Notes: a model not told the origin generated them from the letters alone. A DNA stretch of 64,000 nucleotides from Geomonas anaerohicana (GCF_016458305.1 NZ_JAEMHL010000011.1:62001-126000), one strand, 5' to 3'. Counted from the stretch's first letter, positions 8,947-17,153 are shown. A program made the numbers and translations.

Positions 8947-9440
8947 ACCGCCTAGCCCCAGCAGATGCTGTTGAGTGTAGGTGTCTGTGGTCTTCAGTTT
9001 AGAAAACCACCGAATGCGGGCCATAGTGGTCCGCATCGCCACAGGTTTTAGCCTCGTCTCGTAAGGCGAGGATCCCCATCAGGGGCATTCCTGCGTGACA
9101 TTTGCCGCCCCGATCGCGATCGGGACAGGCTGGGGATGAGTCATATGGAAACGCGCGATGCGCGGAATTGTAGGACTGCAGAGTGGCGGGAAGATCGAAA
9201 TTGAGAATTTCGAAGCGCCGAATCTCTTCGAGATTCGGCGCTAACGTGTCGGCAGCATTAAGGAATTGCCTGCCGTCTCTTTCTCAACGCTTCGCTTATG
9301 AGTAAAGAGACGGCAGGTCACTCTATTCTGCGTCAACGCAGGTTGTGGTGGTAGAATAGACGGACCGCAGAAGAACCCGCGGTCCGGCAAGCTCTCGCTT
9401 GCACCAGTGCAGAGCATCAAGGAAGCATTTTGATGCCAAG
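8947..9440. other. Gene-free, hairpin-dense region (candidate structured RNA or ssDNA-folding element)
   Basis: No plausible coding frame. Consecutive inverted repeats include ATGCGG/CCGCAT (about 9013-9036), CCTCG/CGAGG (about 9053-9073), CCCC/GGGG (about 9073-9086), the 16-base palindrome CCCGATCGCGATCGGG (about 9108-9123), CGAAATT/AATTTCG (about 9197-9213), a 13-bp stem with a 3-base loop (9214-9242), a 14-bp perfect stem (9269-9317), CTGCG/CGCAG or CTATTCT/AGAATAG (9323-9359), CGGACCGC/GCGGTCCG (9361-9386), GCAAG/CTTGC (9387-9402) and GCATCAA/TTGATGC (9414-9436). The stems differ in sequence, so this is not a tandem repeat. It could be a large structured RNA on the minus strand leading into the integrase gene, a recombination or transfer site that folds as single-stranded DNA, or both. 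Confidence 0.6.
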
Positions 9441-9610
9441 GTGGAGATCATGAAGAGTGCGGTTGAATCCGGCGTGGCAGCATCCACTTAATGTATGCCA
9501 AAACAGTTTTTTGAGGGAGGGAGCCCTCCGGCAAACGCTCTACCAGAGGGCATCCTTTAGGAATTATCAGGACCACTGCAATCCCAGCGGCGACCGTCAC
9601 TTCACGTGCT

Positions 9611-10384
9611 TCACGGTATTCCAGCCGCTGTTTTTTGCACCAGTCGCTTTACCTTATTATAGTGGCAAGTGAATTTTCCCACCTGCTTGTCGATGTGCAG
9701 GTGGCCGAAATGCCAACTCCCAAAGGTCAGTTGCTCGTATATCTTTTGCAACATATCCTCAGTGGGGTCAGGAACGCGTCCCAATTTAAGAAAGTCGGGG
9801 CGCAGACTGGCCGGGCATGTGTGGGTTATCACATGATCGACAACCCAGCCTACCCTGTCTAGGTTGCGGCAGGCATTGTCATAATCATCTTGCGTAGGCA
9901 ATTCTTCCGGCCACCAATTCACCCCCTCTTTTCGGGGAGGCAGGTAGTCATAACCACCCTCCCAGCCAAGTGAGGGTAGCTTGGCGCCGAACCGGTCGCG
10001 GCTGATTGCTCCACCGAAGGCGAGGAATGTCTCCCCTTCGATTTGGAATACCTCGCCACGCTTGAGATAGAATACGTTCTTACGAATTTGGTAGGCGCGT
10101 CCACCGTACAGATTCACCAGAGGAAATTCTCCGCCAAACAGTCGCGCGAAGTTTTCATGATTCCCGTCCACGGCCAGCCAAGTAACTCGCTGCCGAAGCC
10201 GTGACTCAAGAAAATAATCTTCCTGGCGCCTATGGTTCTGGTTCAGGTGGTAATCGTGGTACCAGACTCCACCGAAATCGCCACAGCACAGCACGATGTC
10301 GCCTTTTTTCGCAGGTTTAAAATTGGCAGACGACACATGCCAAGATGTTTCGCCGCCGTGCAAGTCGCCGGTAACATAGATCAT
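9611..10384 (-). CDS. Calcineurin-like metallophosphoesterase
   Basis: About 257 residues with a two-metal phosphoesterase site: GDLHG at the N terminus, CCGDFGG, VDGNHENF, THTCP and GHLHID near the C terminus, in the canonical order. The start at 10384 (MIYVTGDLHG) puts the first metal motif at the N terminus as usual; upstream codons to 10423 lack family similarity. The ribosome binding site is weak. The substrate cannot be read from sequence; relatives act on phosphoproteins, nucleotides or DNA ends. It lies alone in the accessory block between the hairpin-rich region and the zinc-ribbon pair, so it may be mobile-element cargo. Confidence 0.85.
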   Translation of the reverse strand: MIYVTGDLHGGETSWHVSSANFKPAKKGDIVLCCGDFGGVWYHDYHLNQNHRRQEDYFLESRLRQRVTWLAVDGNHENFARLFGGEFPLVNLYGGRAYQIRKNVFYLKRGEVFQIEGETFLAFGGAISRDRFGAKLPSLGWEGGYDYLPPRKEGVNWWPEELPTQDDYDNACRNLDRVGWVVDHVITHTCPASLRPDFLKLGRVPDPTEDMLQKIYEQLTFGSWHFGHLHIDKQVGKFTCHYNKVKRLVQKTAAGIP

Positions 10385-10665
10385 GATTGGCTCGTCATCT
10401 AAAGAGTGTGGTCCACGGCGCATAACAAGCAGCTATCGCGAACGCGCCCTCAAAGAAACAAAATCATCGCCACGTGTTCCCCAAAAGATGCTTTGGCGGA
10501 GTGCATCTTTCACCTGGCTCCGGCTGGGGAATTGTTGCCGGGAGCTGAAAATCCGTATCGGAAATAAAAATCTATCAAAAGAACAGCTTAAATTTCTCAA
10601 ACTTCTGCTGCATTTAGCCCTTCCAAGATGGGCCGAAGAATCCCGGCAAGTTCCCCATGCCAGTT

Positions 10666-10923
10666 CTATACTATCTCGACGGTGTCACAGACTTTTTGGA
10701 TAACGAAGGCTGTGAATTCTTTTCCAAGCCCGGTTTCAGGCTGATTCATCAGAGCATGCCTGAACGACTGATTGGTGAACCCCAAGGGAATCGCTGGCCC
10801 GGATATAGTTGCGTGGAGACCGTCGGGGCCGTATAGCCCTTTGCTTTTGCCGCAAAAACAAGAGCGTTCTTGCCTACGTAATGCCACGACATCGCCACAC
10901 TTAATGCAATAAATAAGCTTCAT
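10666..10923 (-). CDS. Small zinc-ribbon-like protein, paralogue A
   Basis: 85 residues. It starts MKLIYCIKCGDVVALRRQ and has CxxC (residues 6-9) plus CxC around 22-24, a probable single zinc site. It continues KGLYGPDGLHATISGPAIP and a helical tail. A very strong AAGGAGGT precedes the ATG, so translation is credible. The gene at 10994-11290 has the same layout (MKLxxCxxCxD...RSCxCGxxKGxY...HA), so the two form a tandem paralogous pair about 70 bases apart on the same strand. The function is unknown to me; the zinc-ribbon start suggests protein or nucleic-acid contact. Confidence 0.72.
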   Translation of the reverse strand: MKLIYCIKCGDVVALRRQERSCFCGKSKGLYGPDGLHATISGPAIPLGFTNQSFRHALMNQPETGLGKEFTAFVIQKVCDTVEIV

Positions 10924-10993
10924 CGCACTACCTCCTTAGAGAACTACCCCGCCCCCACGGCCCTAAAATACCACTGATAACCGCGTCCCTGGC

Positions 10994-11290
10994 TCAAAGC
11001 CCCTTATTGACGATGGTATGCGGGTTGCCTTCGCCATCATGCGGCCTAACCCAGCAGTCCACCTGGCAAGCTTGCTCGTACCCTTCCCTAGTTTGCGCGT
11101 GCAGAGCGCCCATCCTGCCAATCGCCTTGAAAAGCGAGACATTATCGATGGCTATAGAGAACCCTCGCCCGTTGACCTCTGCATGCCTTTCGTCGAGGTA
11201 GCGGCCTTTGACGCGACCGCACCGACAAGAGCGCACGTTGAGCGAGAGACTGAATATATCGCTGCACTCGGTACAAAAGACAAGCTTCAT
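10994..11290 (-). CDS. Small zinc-ribbon-like protein, paralogue B
   Basis: 98 residues, starting MKLVFCTECSDIFSLSLN with the same CxxC...CxCG pattern as its downstream paralogue and the shared YLDERHAEVNGRG segment. The C-terminal half diverges and carries an extra Cys and Trp (ACQVDCWVRPHDGEGNP). An AAGGG precedes the ATG at a slightly long distance. It probably heads a small minus-strand unit with 10666-10923. The AT-rich control region 11300-11616 lies upstream and is shared with the divergent excisionase-like gene. No function can be assigned. Confidence 0.7.
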   Translation of the reverse strand: MKLVFCTECSDIFSLSLNVRSCRCGRVKGRYLDERHAEVNGRGFSIAIDNVSLFKAIGRMGALHAQTREGYEQACQVDCWVRPHDGEGNPHTIVNKGL

Positions 11291-11413
11291 GTTGACATTA
11301 CCCTTTCATGACAGCGTAAGCCACGCCTGTGTGATGACGTAATAAAACCATAGCCCGACTAATATCATCTTTGCAACACTTTTTTGCTACTAAGGCTTTT
11401 TTTGACGCGAATA

Positions 11414-11506
11414 TACCAAATTTGGTACACACTTCATATCTATAAATTCACACTATACTTTCACAATTCAAATTTATGATAGTTTTTTTAATACCATTTA
11501 TGGTGT
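11414..11506. promoter_or_regulatory. AT-rich divergent control region with two palindromes
   Basis: 11414-11427 is the perfect palindrome TACCAAATTTGGTA. 11491-11506 (ATACCATTTATGGTGT) is a second, imperfect palindrome with the related half-site ATACCA. Both lie between the divergent zinc-ribbon gene and the excisionase-like gene, in the most AT-rich stretch of the window. They look like operators for a dimeric repressor, but no repressor gene is adjacent. Confidence 0.45.
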
Positions 11507-11616
11507 TTTTTCAGTAACCAAAAAATTAAGTCATTGCTGGCCTGCACAATAACAGTAGCCACTACATAAGCGATGCGCTGCAGCAAGCTAGAGCAGCACG
11601 TCAGGGGAGAACTGTT

Positions 11617-11838
11617 ATGAAAAACAATACAGGCACCAAAGAGGTCCGGCCAGGGGAACCGGTGTTTATAACGCCTGAAGAACTTGCACACCGCTGGCAC
11701 TGCGCCCGAACCAGCGTGGACAGGATCGTAAGACGCGAAAACCTTTCCAGGGTCTGCCTCGGAACCGGGAGAAATGGCATGGTCCGGTTGCTTTTGAGAG
11801 AAATCCTGGCATACGAGGCGGCACGAACGGTTCGGTAA
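11617..11838 (+). CDS. Excisionase-like winged-helix/HTH DNA-binding protein
   Basis: 73 residues. The core ITPEELAHRWHCARTSVDRIVRRENL is a MerR/excisionase-type helix-turn-helix with the helix-2 contact segment, followed by a short wing-like strand (RVCLGTGRNGMVRLLLREILAYEA). AGGGGAG precedes the ATG. It lies 154 bases from the 3' end of the integrase gene at 11993-13216 and faces it. Size, fold and position fit a recombination directionality factor (Xis) for that integrase. A small transcriptional regulator is the alternative. Confidence 0.7.
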   Translation: MKNNTGTKEVRPGEPVFITPEELAHRWHCARTSVDRIVRRENLSRVCLGTGRNGMVRLLLREILAYEAARTVR

Positions 11839-11875
11839 TCCGAAGCGGTGATGCTTTTCAGCCTCCCCTTAGCGG

Positions 11876-11915
11876 AGCAGCCTTAGCGAGATCCGACGAT
11901 CCCGCCAAGGCTGCT
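11876..11915. terminator. Inverted repeat between convergent xis-like and int genes
   Basis: AGCAGCCTTAGCG (11876-11888) pairs with 11903-11915 with one mismatch. It lies between the 3' ends of two convergent genes. There is no strong T run on either side, so termination is plausible but not certain. Confidence 0.45.
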
Positions 11916-11992
11916 TCAAAAACATGCCAGAGTCATCCATTGCCTGACATGCATGCATGACACTCGGTACAGATCACACGCGCGAGAAACAT

Positions 11993-13216
11993 CTAGCTAT
12001 TATTGACCACCAACTTCAAGAAACCTCTTCGTGGCGGTTCCGCACTGGACTGGGACACAGCAGAAGTTGGTGAAGGCATCTCATCTGTGGGAAATTCGAC
12101 GCTTTCCATAAGTGATTCCGGCATGAGGGCCGCGTAGTGCTTTCTGCATATCTCCGGAGAATTACCCATTAAACTAGATACTTTATACAAGCTTTCGCCC
12201 TTCATCGCCAACTGACTGCCAAAGGTGTGGCGATAATCCAGACAGGACCAGGACAGGCCATGCTTCGAGCTGCTCTCCCGCAGGAGTTCAGAAAAGTTAT
12301 CTGGATCCCACTGTTTCCCCCGGGGAGCACAAAAGAACCAGGTCCCCGGCTTCCTTATTTCGCGGTAAGAGTCCAGATACTCCCTGAGGGTTTTACTTAT
12401 GGGCACCGGGCGGTCCTCGCCGGTTTTGGGCATCCACGTTTTGCCATCGATCGTCTTCCCTCGCACCATGATGACTCCGTGGTTGCCCATGCTCCACTCA
12501 AAGTCATCAGGAGTCAGCCACAGGGCCTCTTCCCGGCGAAGACCAGCGTAGATGAAAACGGCAACCATCGTCTGAAGCTGGGTATCGTTTGCGAGCACGT
12601 CAAGCTGAGTGCGGATATCCTTAAGCTTGAGAAAGGTGATCATGCTTTTGGGTACCTTGTAGCACTTGACGTCAGCTACCGGGTTTTTCCCGCCAGGAAA
12701 GCGCACCCCACCTTCCCGCTGAGCCCAGTTGCACAAAGTGACTATGGTCTGACGATAGTGGTTGGCCGTTCTCGGAGAGACGCGCTTGTCCTTGATGAGC
12801 TCGGAAAGGAATGTGGACAGGACTTCGGCGCTGAGATGCTCGATGTGGGAGATGGAGATGATAGAGGCAGAGCCGGCACTCGGACGCTTCACGGCCTTTT
12901 GCGCGATGGCCTGGTTGCGAACCTGCAACGCTTCGCATACCGGACCGAAGGCACCGCGCAGGTAGGTGTTTATCTTAGGGATGTTCTTGTCCCTGCTGTG
13001 CCCGCTTTTGTACTTGATGTACTTCTCGAGGATGTCGCCGATGGGGGTTTTGGTGGTAAGGGGAATCTCCTCTTCGCGGAACTGAGCCGACTCGATCTGG
13101 CGCAGTTTCTCCTTCGCGACCTGGAGGGACTCCGTGTGCAGGTTCACCCTCTTCTGTTTGCCGTTGTCGTAATACTGGGCGTAGTAGGCCCTGCCCCGCT
13201 TCTTCAGACTTGCCAT
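11993..13216 (-). CDS. Site-specific tyrosine integrase adjacent to tRNA-fMet
   Basis: About 407 residues. An N-terminal Arm/AP2-like part (MASLKKRGRAYYAQYYDNGK) is followed by a core-binding domain (SPRTANHYRQTIVTLCNWAQREG) and a catalytic domain. Arg I is in YAGLRREEALWLTPDDF. The box II segment reads LDYRHTFGSQLA, so the usual His of HxxRH is replaced by Leu while Arg and the second His remain. The final segment is MGNSPEICRKHYAAL with the nucleophilic Tyr. I chose ATG 13216, preceded by GGAGG. The in-frame upstream codons to 13324 run into the tRNA terminator. The gene starts 125 bases from the 3' end of tRNA-fMet, the classic layout of an island integrated at a tRNA. Confidence 0.88.
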   Translation of the reverse strand: MASLKKRGRAYYAQYYDNGKQKRVNLHTESLQVAKEKLRQIESAQFREEEIPLTTKTPIGDILEKYIKYKSGHSRDKNIPKINTYLRGAFGPVCEALQVRNQAIAQKAVKRPSAGSASIISISHIEHLSAEVLSTFLSELIKDKRVSPRTANHYRQTIVTLCNWAQREGGVRFPGGKNPVADVKCYKVPKSMITFLKLKDIRTQLDVLANDTQLQTMVAVFIYAGLRREEALWLTPDDFEWSMGNHGVIMVRGKTIDGKTWMPKTGEDRPVPISKTLREYLDSYREIRKPGTWFFCAPRGKQWDPDNFSELLRESSSKHGLSWSCLDYRHTFGSQLAMKGESLYKVSSLMGNSPEICRKHYAALMPESLMESVEFPTDEMPSPTSAVSQSSAEPPRRGFLKLVVNNS

Positions 13217-13303
13217 AAAAAAATCCTCCGCAAGTCCTATTGTGCAGGCCAGAAACCCCTTTCCCGCGGACGGGGTACAAAAAAGGGTACAGGCATGAAA
13301 AAA

Positions 13304-13329
13304 GGGACTTGCAACGATGTGCAAGTCCC
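13304..13329 (-). terminator. Rho-independent terminator of tRNA-fMet
   Basis: GGGACTTGCA (13304-13313) is perfectly complementary to 13320-13329. On the minus strand it is followed by six T residues (A run 13298-13303). It lies just beyond the tRNA 3' end. Confidence 0.85.
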
Positions 13330-13340
13330 TGATTTTCTTT

Positions 13341-13417
<77 letters not shown>

Positions 13418-13434
13418 TCATGTGCAACTCGACC

Positions 13435-13463
13435 GTTATACTACAGCGGGCATACCAAGTCAA
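13435..13463 (-). promoter_or_regulatory. Sigma-70 promoter of tRNA-fMet
   Basis: On the minus strand TTGACT (13458-13463) and TATAAC (13435-13440) are separated by 17 bases. This places transcription start a few bases before the tRNA 5' end at 13417. Confidence 0.8.
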
Positions 13464-13487
13464 TGTAAACATTTCGTAAAAACATTT

Positions 13488-13551
13488 AACAGGGATAAAG
13501 GGGATAAAAGGGATAACTGCAAAATCTTTGGGGCGAATGATTATTCGCCCC
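13488..13551. repeat. Dispersed intergenic repeats downstream of rlmB
   Basis: 13488-13517 contains TAACAGGGATAAAGGGGATA-type sequence. A related copy appears inverted at about 57265-57293 near the dicarboxylate carrier. 13530-13551 is the hairpin GGGGCGAAT-(4)-ATTCGCCCC, which may act as the rlmB terminator on the minus strand. Confidence 0.55.
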
Positions 13552-13570
13552 TACAAAGGCCTTTGCTTTA

Positions 13571-14317
13571 TTACTTCTTCACAACAAGGCGCTGACGCAC
13601 GACTTCGAAGAGGAATATCCCTCCGGCGACGGACGCATTCAGGGAGTTGACGCCTCCCTGCAGCGGGATACTGACGACTTCGTCACAGCCCTTTCTCACC
13701 AGGGGACGAATGCCCTCCCCTTCCCCACCGATGACCAATGCGACTCGTCCGGTGAAGTCCTGCTGGTACAAGGTGCTCTTGGCGGAACCGTCGGCTCCGT
13801 AGATCCAGAAGCCGCCCTTCTTCAGTGTTTCCAGTGCCTGAGAGATGTTAGTGACCTGTACCACGGGCACGGTTTCGGTGGCACCGGCGGAGGACTTCTC
13901 GACTACGGCGGTGACGCCTGCGGCTCGGTCCTTGGGGATGACCACGGCGTGGGCACCGGCACAGGCTGCGCTGCGGATCAGGGCGCCAAGGTTATGGGGG
14001 TCCTGCACGCTGTCCAGAACCAGGATGAGTCCATTCTGGTTGCCTTCCAGTCCTGCCAGCACGTCGTCCAGATCGGCGTAGGGGAAAGGCTCAACTTTGA
14101 GAGCGACGCCCTGGTGGTGCTCGGTGCCGCATAGACGGCTGAGATCGCCTTTCTCGCGCTGGCGCACCGGGACTTTCTTCTCGGCGGCCAGTTTCAGTAG
14201 CTTCTCCAGGCGTTTGTCGGCGCTGGTGCCGGCGACGAAAAGCTCGAAGATGCGACGGCTGCCACGCAGCGCTTCGGTGACCGGGTTCAGGCCGTAGATG
14301 ATTTCTTCTTTGGACAT
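13571..14317 (-). CDS. rlmB: 23S rRNA (guanosine-2'-O-)-methyltransferase RlmB, SpoU family
   Basis: Methylates the ribose of G2251 in 23S rRNA (family knowledge). About 248 residues. The N-terminal substrate-binding domain begins EEIIYGLNPVTEAL. The SPOUT knot carries the three SpoU motifs: LDSVQDPHNLGALIRSA, VALVIGGEGEGIRPLV and VSIPLQGGVNSLNASVAGGI. I used ATG 14317 (MSKEEIIYG), which has GAGGGA upstream, instead of the in-frame ATG at 14350. Length and motifs match RlmB/TrmH. A TrmH-type tRNA specificity cannot be excluded from sequence alone. Confidence 0.93.
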   Translation of the reverse strand: MSKEEIIYGLNPVTEALRGSRRIFELFVAGTSADKRLEKLLKLAAEKKVPVRQREKGDLSRLCGTEHHQGVALKVEPFPYADLDDVLAGLEGNQNGLILVLDSVQDPHNLGALIRSAACAGAHAVVIPKDRAAGVTAVVEKSSAGATETVPVVQVTNISQALETLKKGGFWIYGADGSAKSTLYQQDFTGRVALVIGGEGEGIRPLVRKGCDEVVSIPLQGGVNSLNASVAGGIFLFEVVRQRLVVKK

Positions 14318-14390
14318 AGTTCCCTCAAAATGGTTGGAGCTTCCTGACATGAGTTTTTCCTGCTCATGGGAAGCTCCTGGGTTACTGCAA

Positions 14391-14426
14391 CGCCCTCACC
14401 CCTGCCCCTCTCCCAAAGGGCGAGGG
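14391..14426. repeat. GC-rich dispersed repeat (CCCTCACCCCTGCCCCTCTCCC type)
   Basis: A short pyrimidine-rich repeat whose ends pair (CGCCCT with AGGGCG). It lies between rlmB and pyrF and resembles the CCCTC-rich intergenic elements at about 19037, 21012, 38690 and 58924. Confidence 0.4.
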
Positions 14427-14449
14427 GAATGTGGACGGTGGACTCCGGG

Positions 14450-15172
14450 TTAGCCGGCGACGATTTCGTCGACGATCTTCTGGGCGGCTTCGGCCGGGCT
14501 CTGGGCGGCGGCGATGGGACGACCGATGACCAGGTAGTCGGAACCTGCCTTGACTGCTTCGGCCGGGGTCATGATGCGCTTCTGGTCGTCGGCGGAGGCG
14601 AAGCTGGGACGGACGCCGGGGGTGACCACCAGGAAGTCTTTGCCACAGGCTTCCCTAATCAGCCCTACTTCCTGCGGGGAGGCAACGACGCCGTCAACGC
14701 CGGCGCTCTTGGCGAGTTTCGCGAGCTTGACCACCATCTCGGGGACCGGCAGATCGATGCCGATGCCGCGCAGGGTCTCTTCGTTGGAGGAGGTGAGCAC
14801 GGTGATGGCGAGGACCTTCGGGCGCTCCGTGCAGCCGCTGAAGTTCTTGTCCAGCTTCTCCATGGTCGTGTTCATCATCTCGTAGCCGCCCATGGCGTGC
14901 AGGTCGCAGAGCTGGACGCCGAGGTTGGCTGCTTCGAGGGCTGCCATGGCGACGGTGTTCGGGATGTCGTGGTATTTGAGGTCGAGGAACACTTCACCGC
15001 CGCATTTCTGGATCATGCGAACCGCGGCGGGGCCGCAGGCGGTGTAGAGCTGCTTGCCGACCTTGAACATGCCGACGTGCCGGGAAAGGAGCTCCGCCCA
15101 GTACTGCACGTCGCTGAATTCCTTCACGTCCATGGCAAAGATAATCTTCTTGATCGCTTCTTCTCTTGTCAT
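14450..15172 (-). CDS. pyrF: Orotidine 5'-phosphate decarboxylase
   Basis: Final step of UMP synthesis, OMP to UMP plus CO2, in the cytoplasm. The 240-residue TIM barrel has the N-terminal strand IIFAMDVKEFSDVQYW, the catalytic DxKxxD motif in FLDLKYHDIPNTVA, and the phosphate-binding end VTPGVRP...IGRPIAAAQSP. Length is normal for the family-1 (bacterial) enzyme. It is separated from proS upstream by a repeat-filled gap. Confidence 0.95.
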   Translation of the reverse strand: MTREEAIKKIIFAMDVKEFSDVQYWAELLSRHVGMFKVGKQLYTACGPAAVRMIQKCGGEVFLDLKYHDIPNTVAMAALEAANLGVQLCDLHAMGGYEMMNTTMEKLDKNFSGCTERPKVLAITVLTSSNEETLRGIGIDLPVPEMVVKLAKLAKSAGVDGVVASPQEVGLIREACGKDFLVVTPGVRPSFASADDQKRIMTPAEAVKAGSDYLVIGRPIAAAQSPAEAAQKIVDEIVAG

Positions 15173-15198
15173 GTCTCAGTCCTTATCTAAAAGCTCAC

Positions 15199-15292
15199 CA
15201 CAGAGGACTCGGAGGTCCACAGAGGTCACAGAGGAAAGCAATACTCGTTTCTCTGTGTCCTCTGAGAACCTTTGTGTCCTCTGTGTTCCGCT
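15199..15292. repeat. CACAGAGGTC dispersed repeat pair (inverted)
   Basis: CCACAGAGGTCACAGAGG at 15217-15234 is followed by a partly complementary CCTCTGTG-rich arm at about 15257-15292. The same 18-mer occurs at 17079-17096. It fills the proS-pyrF gap and can fold into a long hairpin. Confidence 0.7.
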
Positions 15293-15297
15293 TTTTG

Positions 15298-17019
15298 TTA
15301 TGCCTGCAGTGCCTCTTTGACGGCTGCTTTTACCTTGGCTACGGCTTCGGCTATGGGCAGGATCTCTACCTCGCCGCCCCTTCTCTCCTTCAGCTCGACC
15401 TTGCCTTCTGCCAGGGTCTTGGCGCCGACGACGATGCGCAGCGGGATGCCGATCAGGTCTGCGTCCTTGAATTTGAAACCGGGACGCTCGTCACGGTCGT
15501 CGAGCAGCACTTCCACGCCTGCTTCCATGAGCTCGTTGTAGATCTGCTCGGAGGCGGCTTTCACTTCGTCGTCTTTCGCGGAGAGCGCGGAGACAATGCA
15601 GTGGAACGGCGCGATCGGGATCGGGAAGATGATGCCGTTCTCGTCGTGGTTCTGCTCGATGCAGGCGGCGACGGTACGGCCGATGCCGATGCCGTAACAC
15701 CCCATGAAGATGATCTGCTCTTTGCCGTTGGCGTCCAGGAAGCTCGCGTTGAGCGCCTTGGAGTACTTGGTCCCCAGTTTGAAGACGTGGCCGACTTCGA
15801 TGCCGCGCCAGATCTCCAGCTTGCCGCTGTCGCAGCGCGGGCAGGGATCGCCGATGACGACGTTCCTGATGTCGACGTACCCTTCCACCTGAAAGTCGTG
15901 GCCGATGTTGACGTTCTTCAAATGAGTGTCGGCGGCGTTGGCGCCGGTGACGAAGTTGTGCATCCCCTGCAGCGAGAGGTCGGCGACGACCTTCACCTTG
16001 CCCACCAGGCCGACCGGGCCCGCGTAGCCGGTGGGTGCGCCGGTCACCTTAAGGACAACATCGTCTTCTGCCATTTCCAGCTCGGCGGCACCGAGGTGGT
16101 TCTTCAGCTTGATCTCGTTGAGATCGTAGTCGCCCCGCAAAAGCGCCACGACCGGCTCGCCGTCGGCGACCACAATCAGGGTCTTCACCACCTGGGTCGC
16201 GTTGACGCCGAGGAAGGCGGAGACGTCTTCGATGCTCTTCTGCCCCGGGGTGGCGACGTGCTCCATCGGGCGCGGATCGGCGTGCTCTATCGCGTCGCTC
16301 TTCCTGGTCTCGGCTTTTTCCATGTTGGCCGCGTACTCGCAGCAGGAGCAGGAGACGATGGCGTCCTCGCCGGAGTCGGCGAGGACCATGAATTCGTGGG
16401 AGTAGTTACCGCCGATGGAACCGGTGTCGGCTTCGACGGCGCGGAACTTAAGGCCGCAGCGCTCGAAGATGCGGCGGTAGGCCTTGTACATCTTCTCGTA
16501 GGAGACGTCAGCACCCGCCTCGTTCACGTCGAAGGAGTAGGCATCCTTCATGATGAACTCGCGGCCGCGCATAAGGCCGAAGCGCGGGCGGATCTCGTCG
16601 CGGAACTTGCCCTGGATCTGGTACAGGTTGATCGGCATCTGGCGGTAGCTGCGGATCTCCTTGCGGATCAGGTCGGTGATGACTTCCTCGTGGGTCGGTC
16701 CCATGCAGAACTCGGCGTCCTTCCTGTCTTTGAAGCGCAGCAGTTCCTTGCCGTAGAATTCCCAGCGCCCCGACTCCTTCCAGAGTTCGGCCGGCTGCAC
16801 GGCGGGCATGAGGAGTTCGATGGCCCCGGCCCGGTTCATCTCCTCGCGGACGATCTGCTCCACCTTGCGGATGGAGCGCAGCCCCAGCGGCAGGTAGTTG
16901 TAGATGCCGGCGGCAAGTTTACGGATCATGCCGGCGCGCAGCATCAGCTTGTGGGAGATGACCTCCGCGTCAGAGGGGGTTTCCTTGACGGTGGGGATGA
17001 AATACTGGGAATAACGCAT
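15298..17019 (-). CDS. proS: Prolyl-tRNA synthetase, bacterial type with editing domain
   Basis: Charges tRNA-Pro. The 573-residue class II synthetase has motif 1 in [24 protein letters not shown], motif 2 in [21 protein letters not shown], the inserted YbaK-like editing domain ([20 protein letters not shown]), motif 3 in [17 protein letters not shown], and a C-terminal anticodon-binding domain ([19 protein letters not shown]). This architecture is the prokaryote-type ProS. GAGGT precedes the ATG. It sits between ispG and pyrF on the same strand, with repeats in both gaps. Confidence 0.97.
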   Translation of the reverse strand: MRYSQYFIPTVKETPSDAEVISHKLMLRAGMIRKLAAGIYNYLPLGLRSIRKVEQIVREEMNRAGAIELLMPAVQPAELWKESGRWEFYGKELLRFKDRKDAEFCMGPTHEEVITDLIRKEIRSYRQMPINLYQIQGKFRDEIRPRFGLMRGREFIMKDAYSFDVNEAGADVSYEKMYKAYRRIFERCGLKFRAVEADTGSIGGNYSHEFMVLADSGEDAIVSCSCCEYAANMEKAETRKSDAIEHADPRPMEHVATPGQKSIEDVSAFLGVNATQVVKTLIVVADGEPVVALLRGDYDLNEIKLKNHLGAAELEMAEDDVVLKVTGAPTGYAGPVGLVGKVKVVADLSLQGMHNFVTGANAADTHLKNVNIGHDFQVEGYVDIRNVVIGDPCPRCDSGKLEIWRGIEVGHVFKLGTKYSKALNASFLDANGKEQIIFMGCYGIGIGRTVAACIEQNHDENGIIFPIPIAPFHCIVSALSAKDDEVKAASEQIYNELMEAGVEVLLDDRDERPGFKFKDADLIGIPLRIVVGAKTLAEGKVELKERRGGEVEILPIAEAVAKVKAAVKEALQA

Positions 17020-17056
17020 TGGGTTTACCTCTAAGTGAATTTAAGAGCGAAAAGCA

Positions 17057-17150
17057 TGAACACAGAGGACACTGAGGTCCACAGAGGTCACAGAGGCCCC
17101 AAAAAGGTTTTCTCTGAGTCCTCTGTATTCCTCTGTGACCTCTGTGGTGA
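17057..17150. repeat. CACAGAGGTC dispersed repeat pair (perfect inverted arms)
   Basis: CCACAGAGGTCACAGAGG at 17079-17096 and its exact reverse complement at 17130-17147 enclose a T-rich loop. It lies between ispG and proS and matches the element at 15217. Such a stem could stop transcription or stabilise mRNA ends. Confidence 0.8.
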
Positions 17151-17153
17151 GCT

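Noticed and set aside
8827-9042. 71-codon minus-strand frame overlapping the integrase start and the 24-bp hairpin
   Set aside because: It runs through the palindrome, overlaps the integrase-like gene's real start and has no family similarity.
8895-9440. Integron attC array
   Set aside because: The stems lack the conserved GTTRRRY/RYYYAAC boxes and the neighbouring recombinase lacks the IntI-specific insert.
8895-9440. Group I or group II intron, or a retron
   Set aside because: I could not find a domain V-like hairpin, the group I P/Q/R/S core, or any reverse-transcriptase frame.
10383-10703. 106-codon plus-strand frame between the phosphoesterase and the zinc-ribbon gene
   Set aside because: No ribosome site, overlaps both neighbours' ends, and the composition is not protein-like.
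15166-17034. Open frame of over 600 codons antisense to proS
   Set aside because: It mirrors the codon pattern of proS (Asp/Val/Leu-rich, low in Lys), has no ribosome site or family motif, and proS itself is unambiguous.
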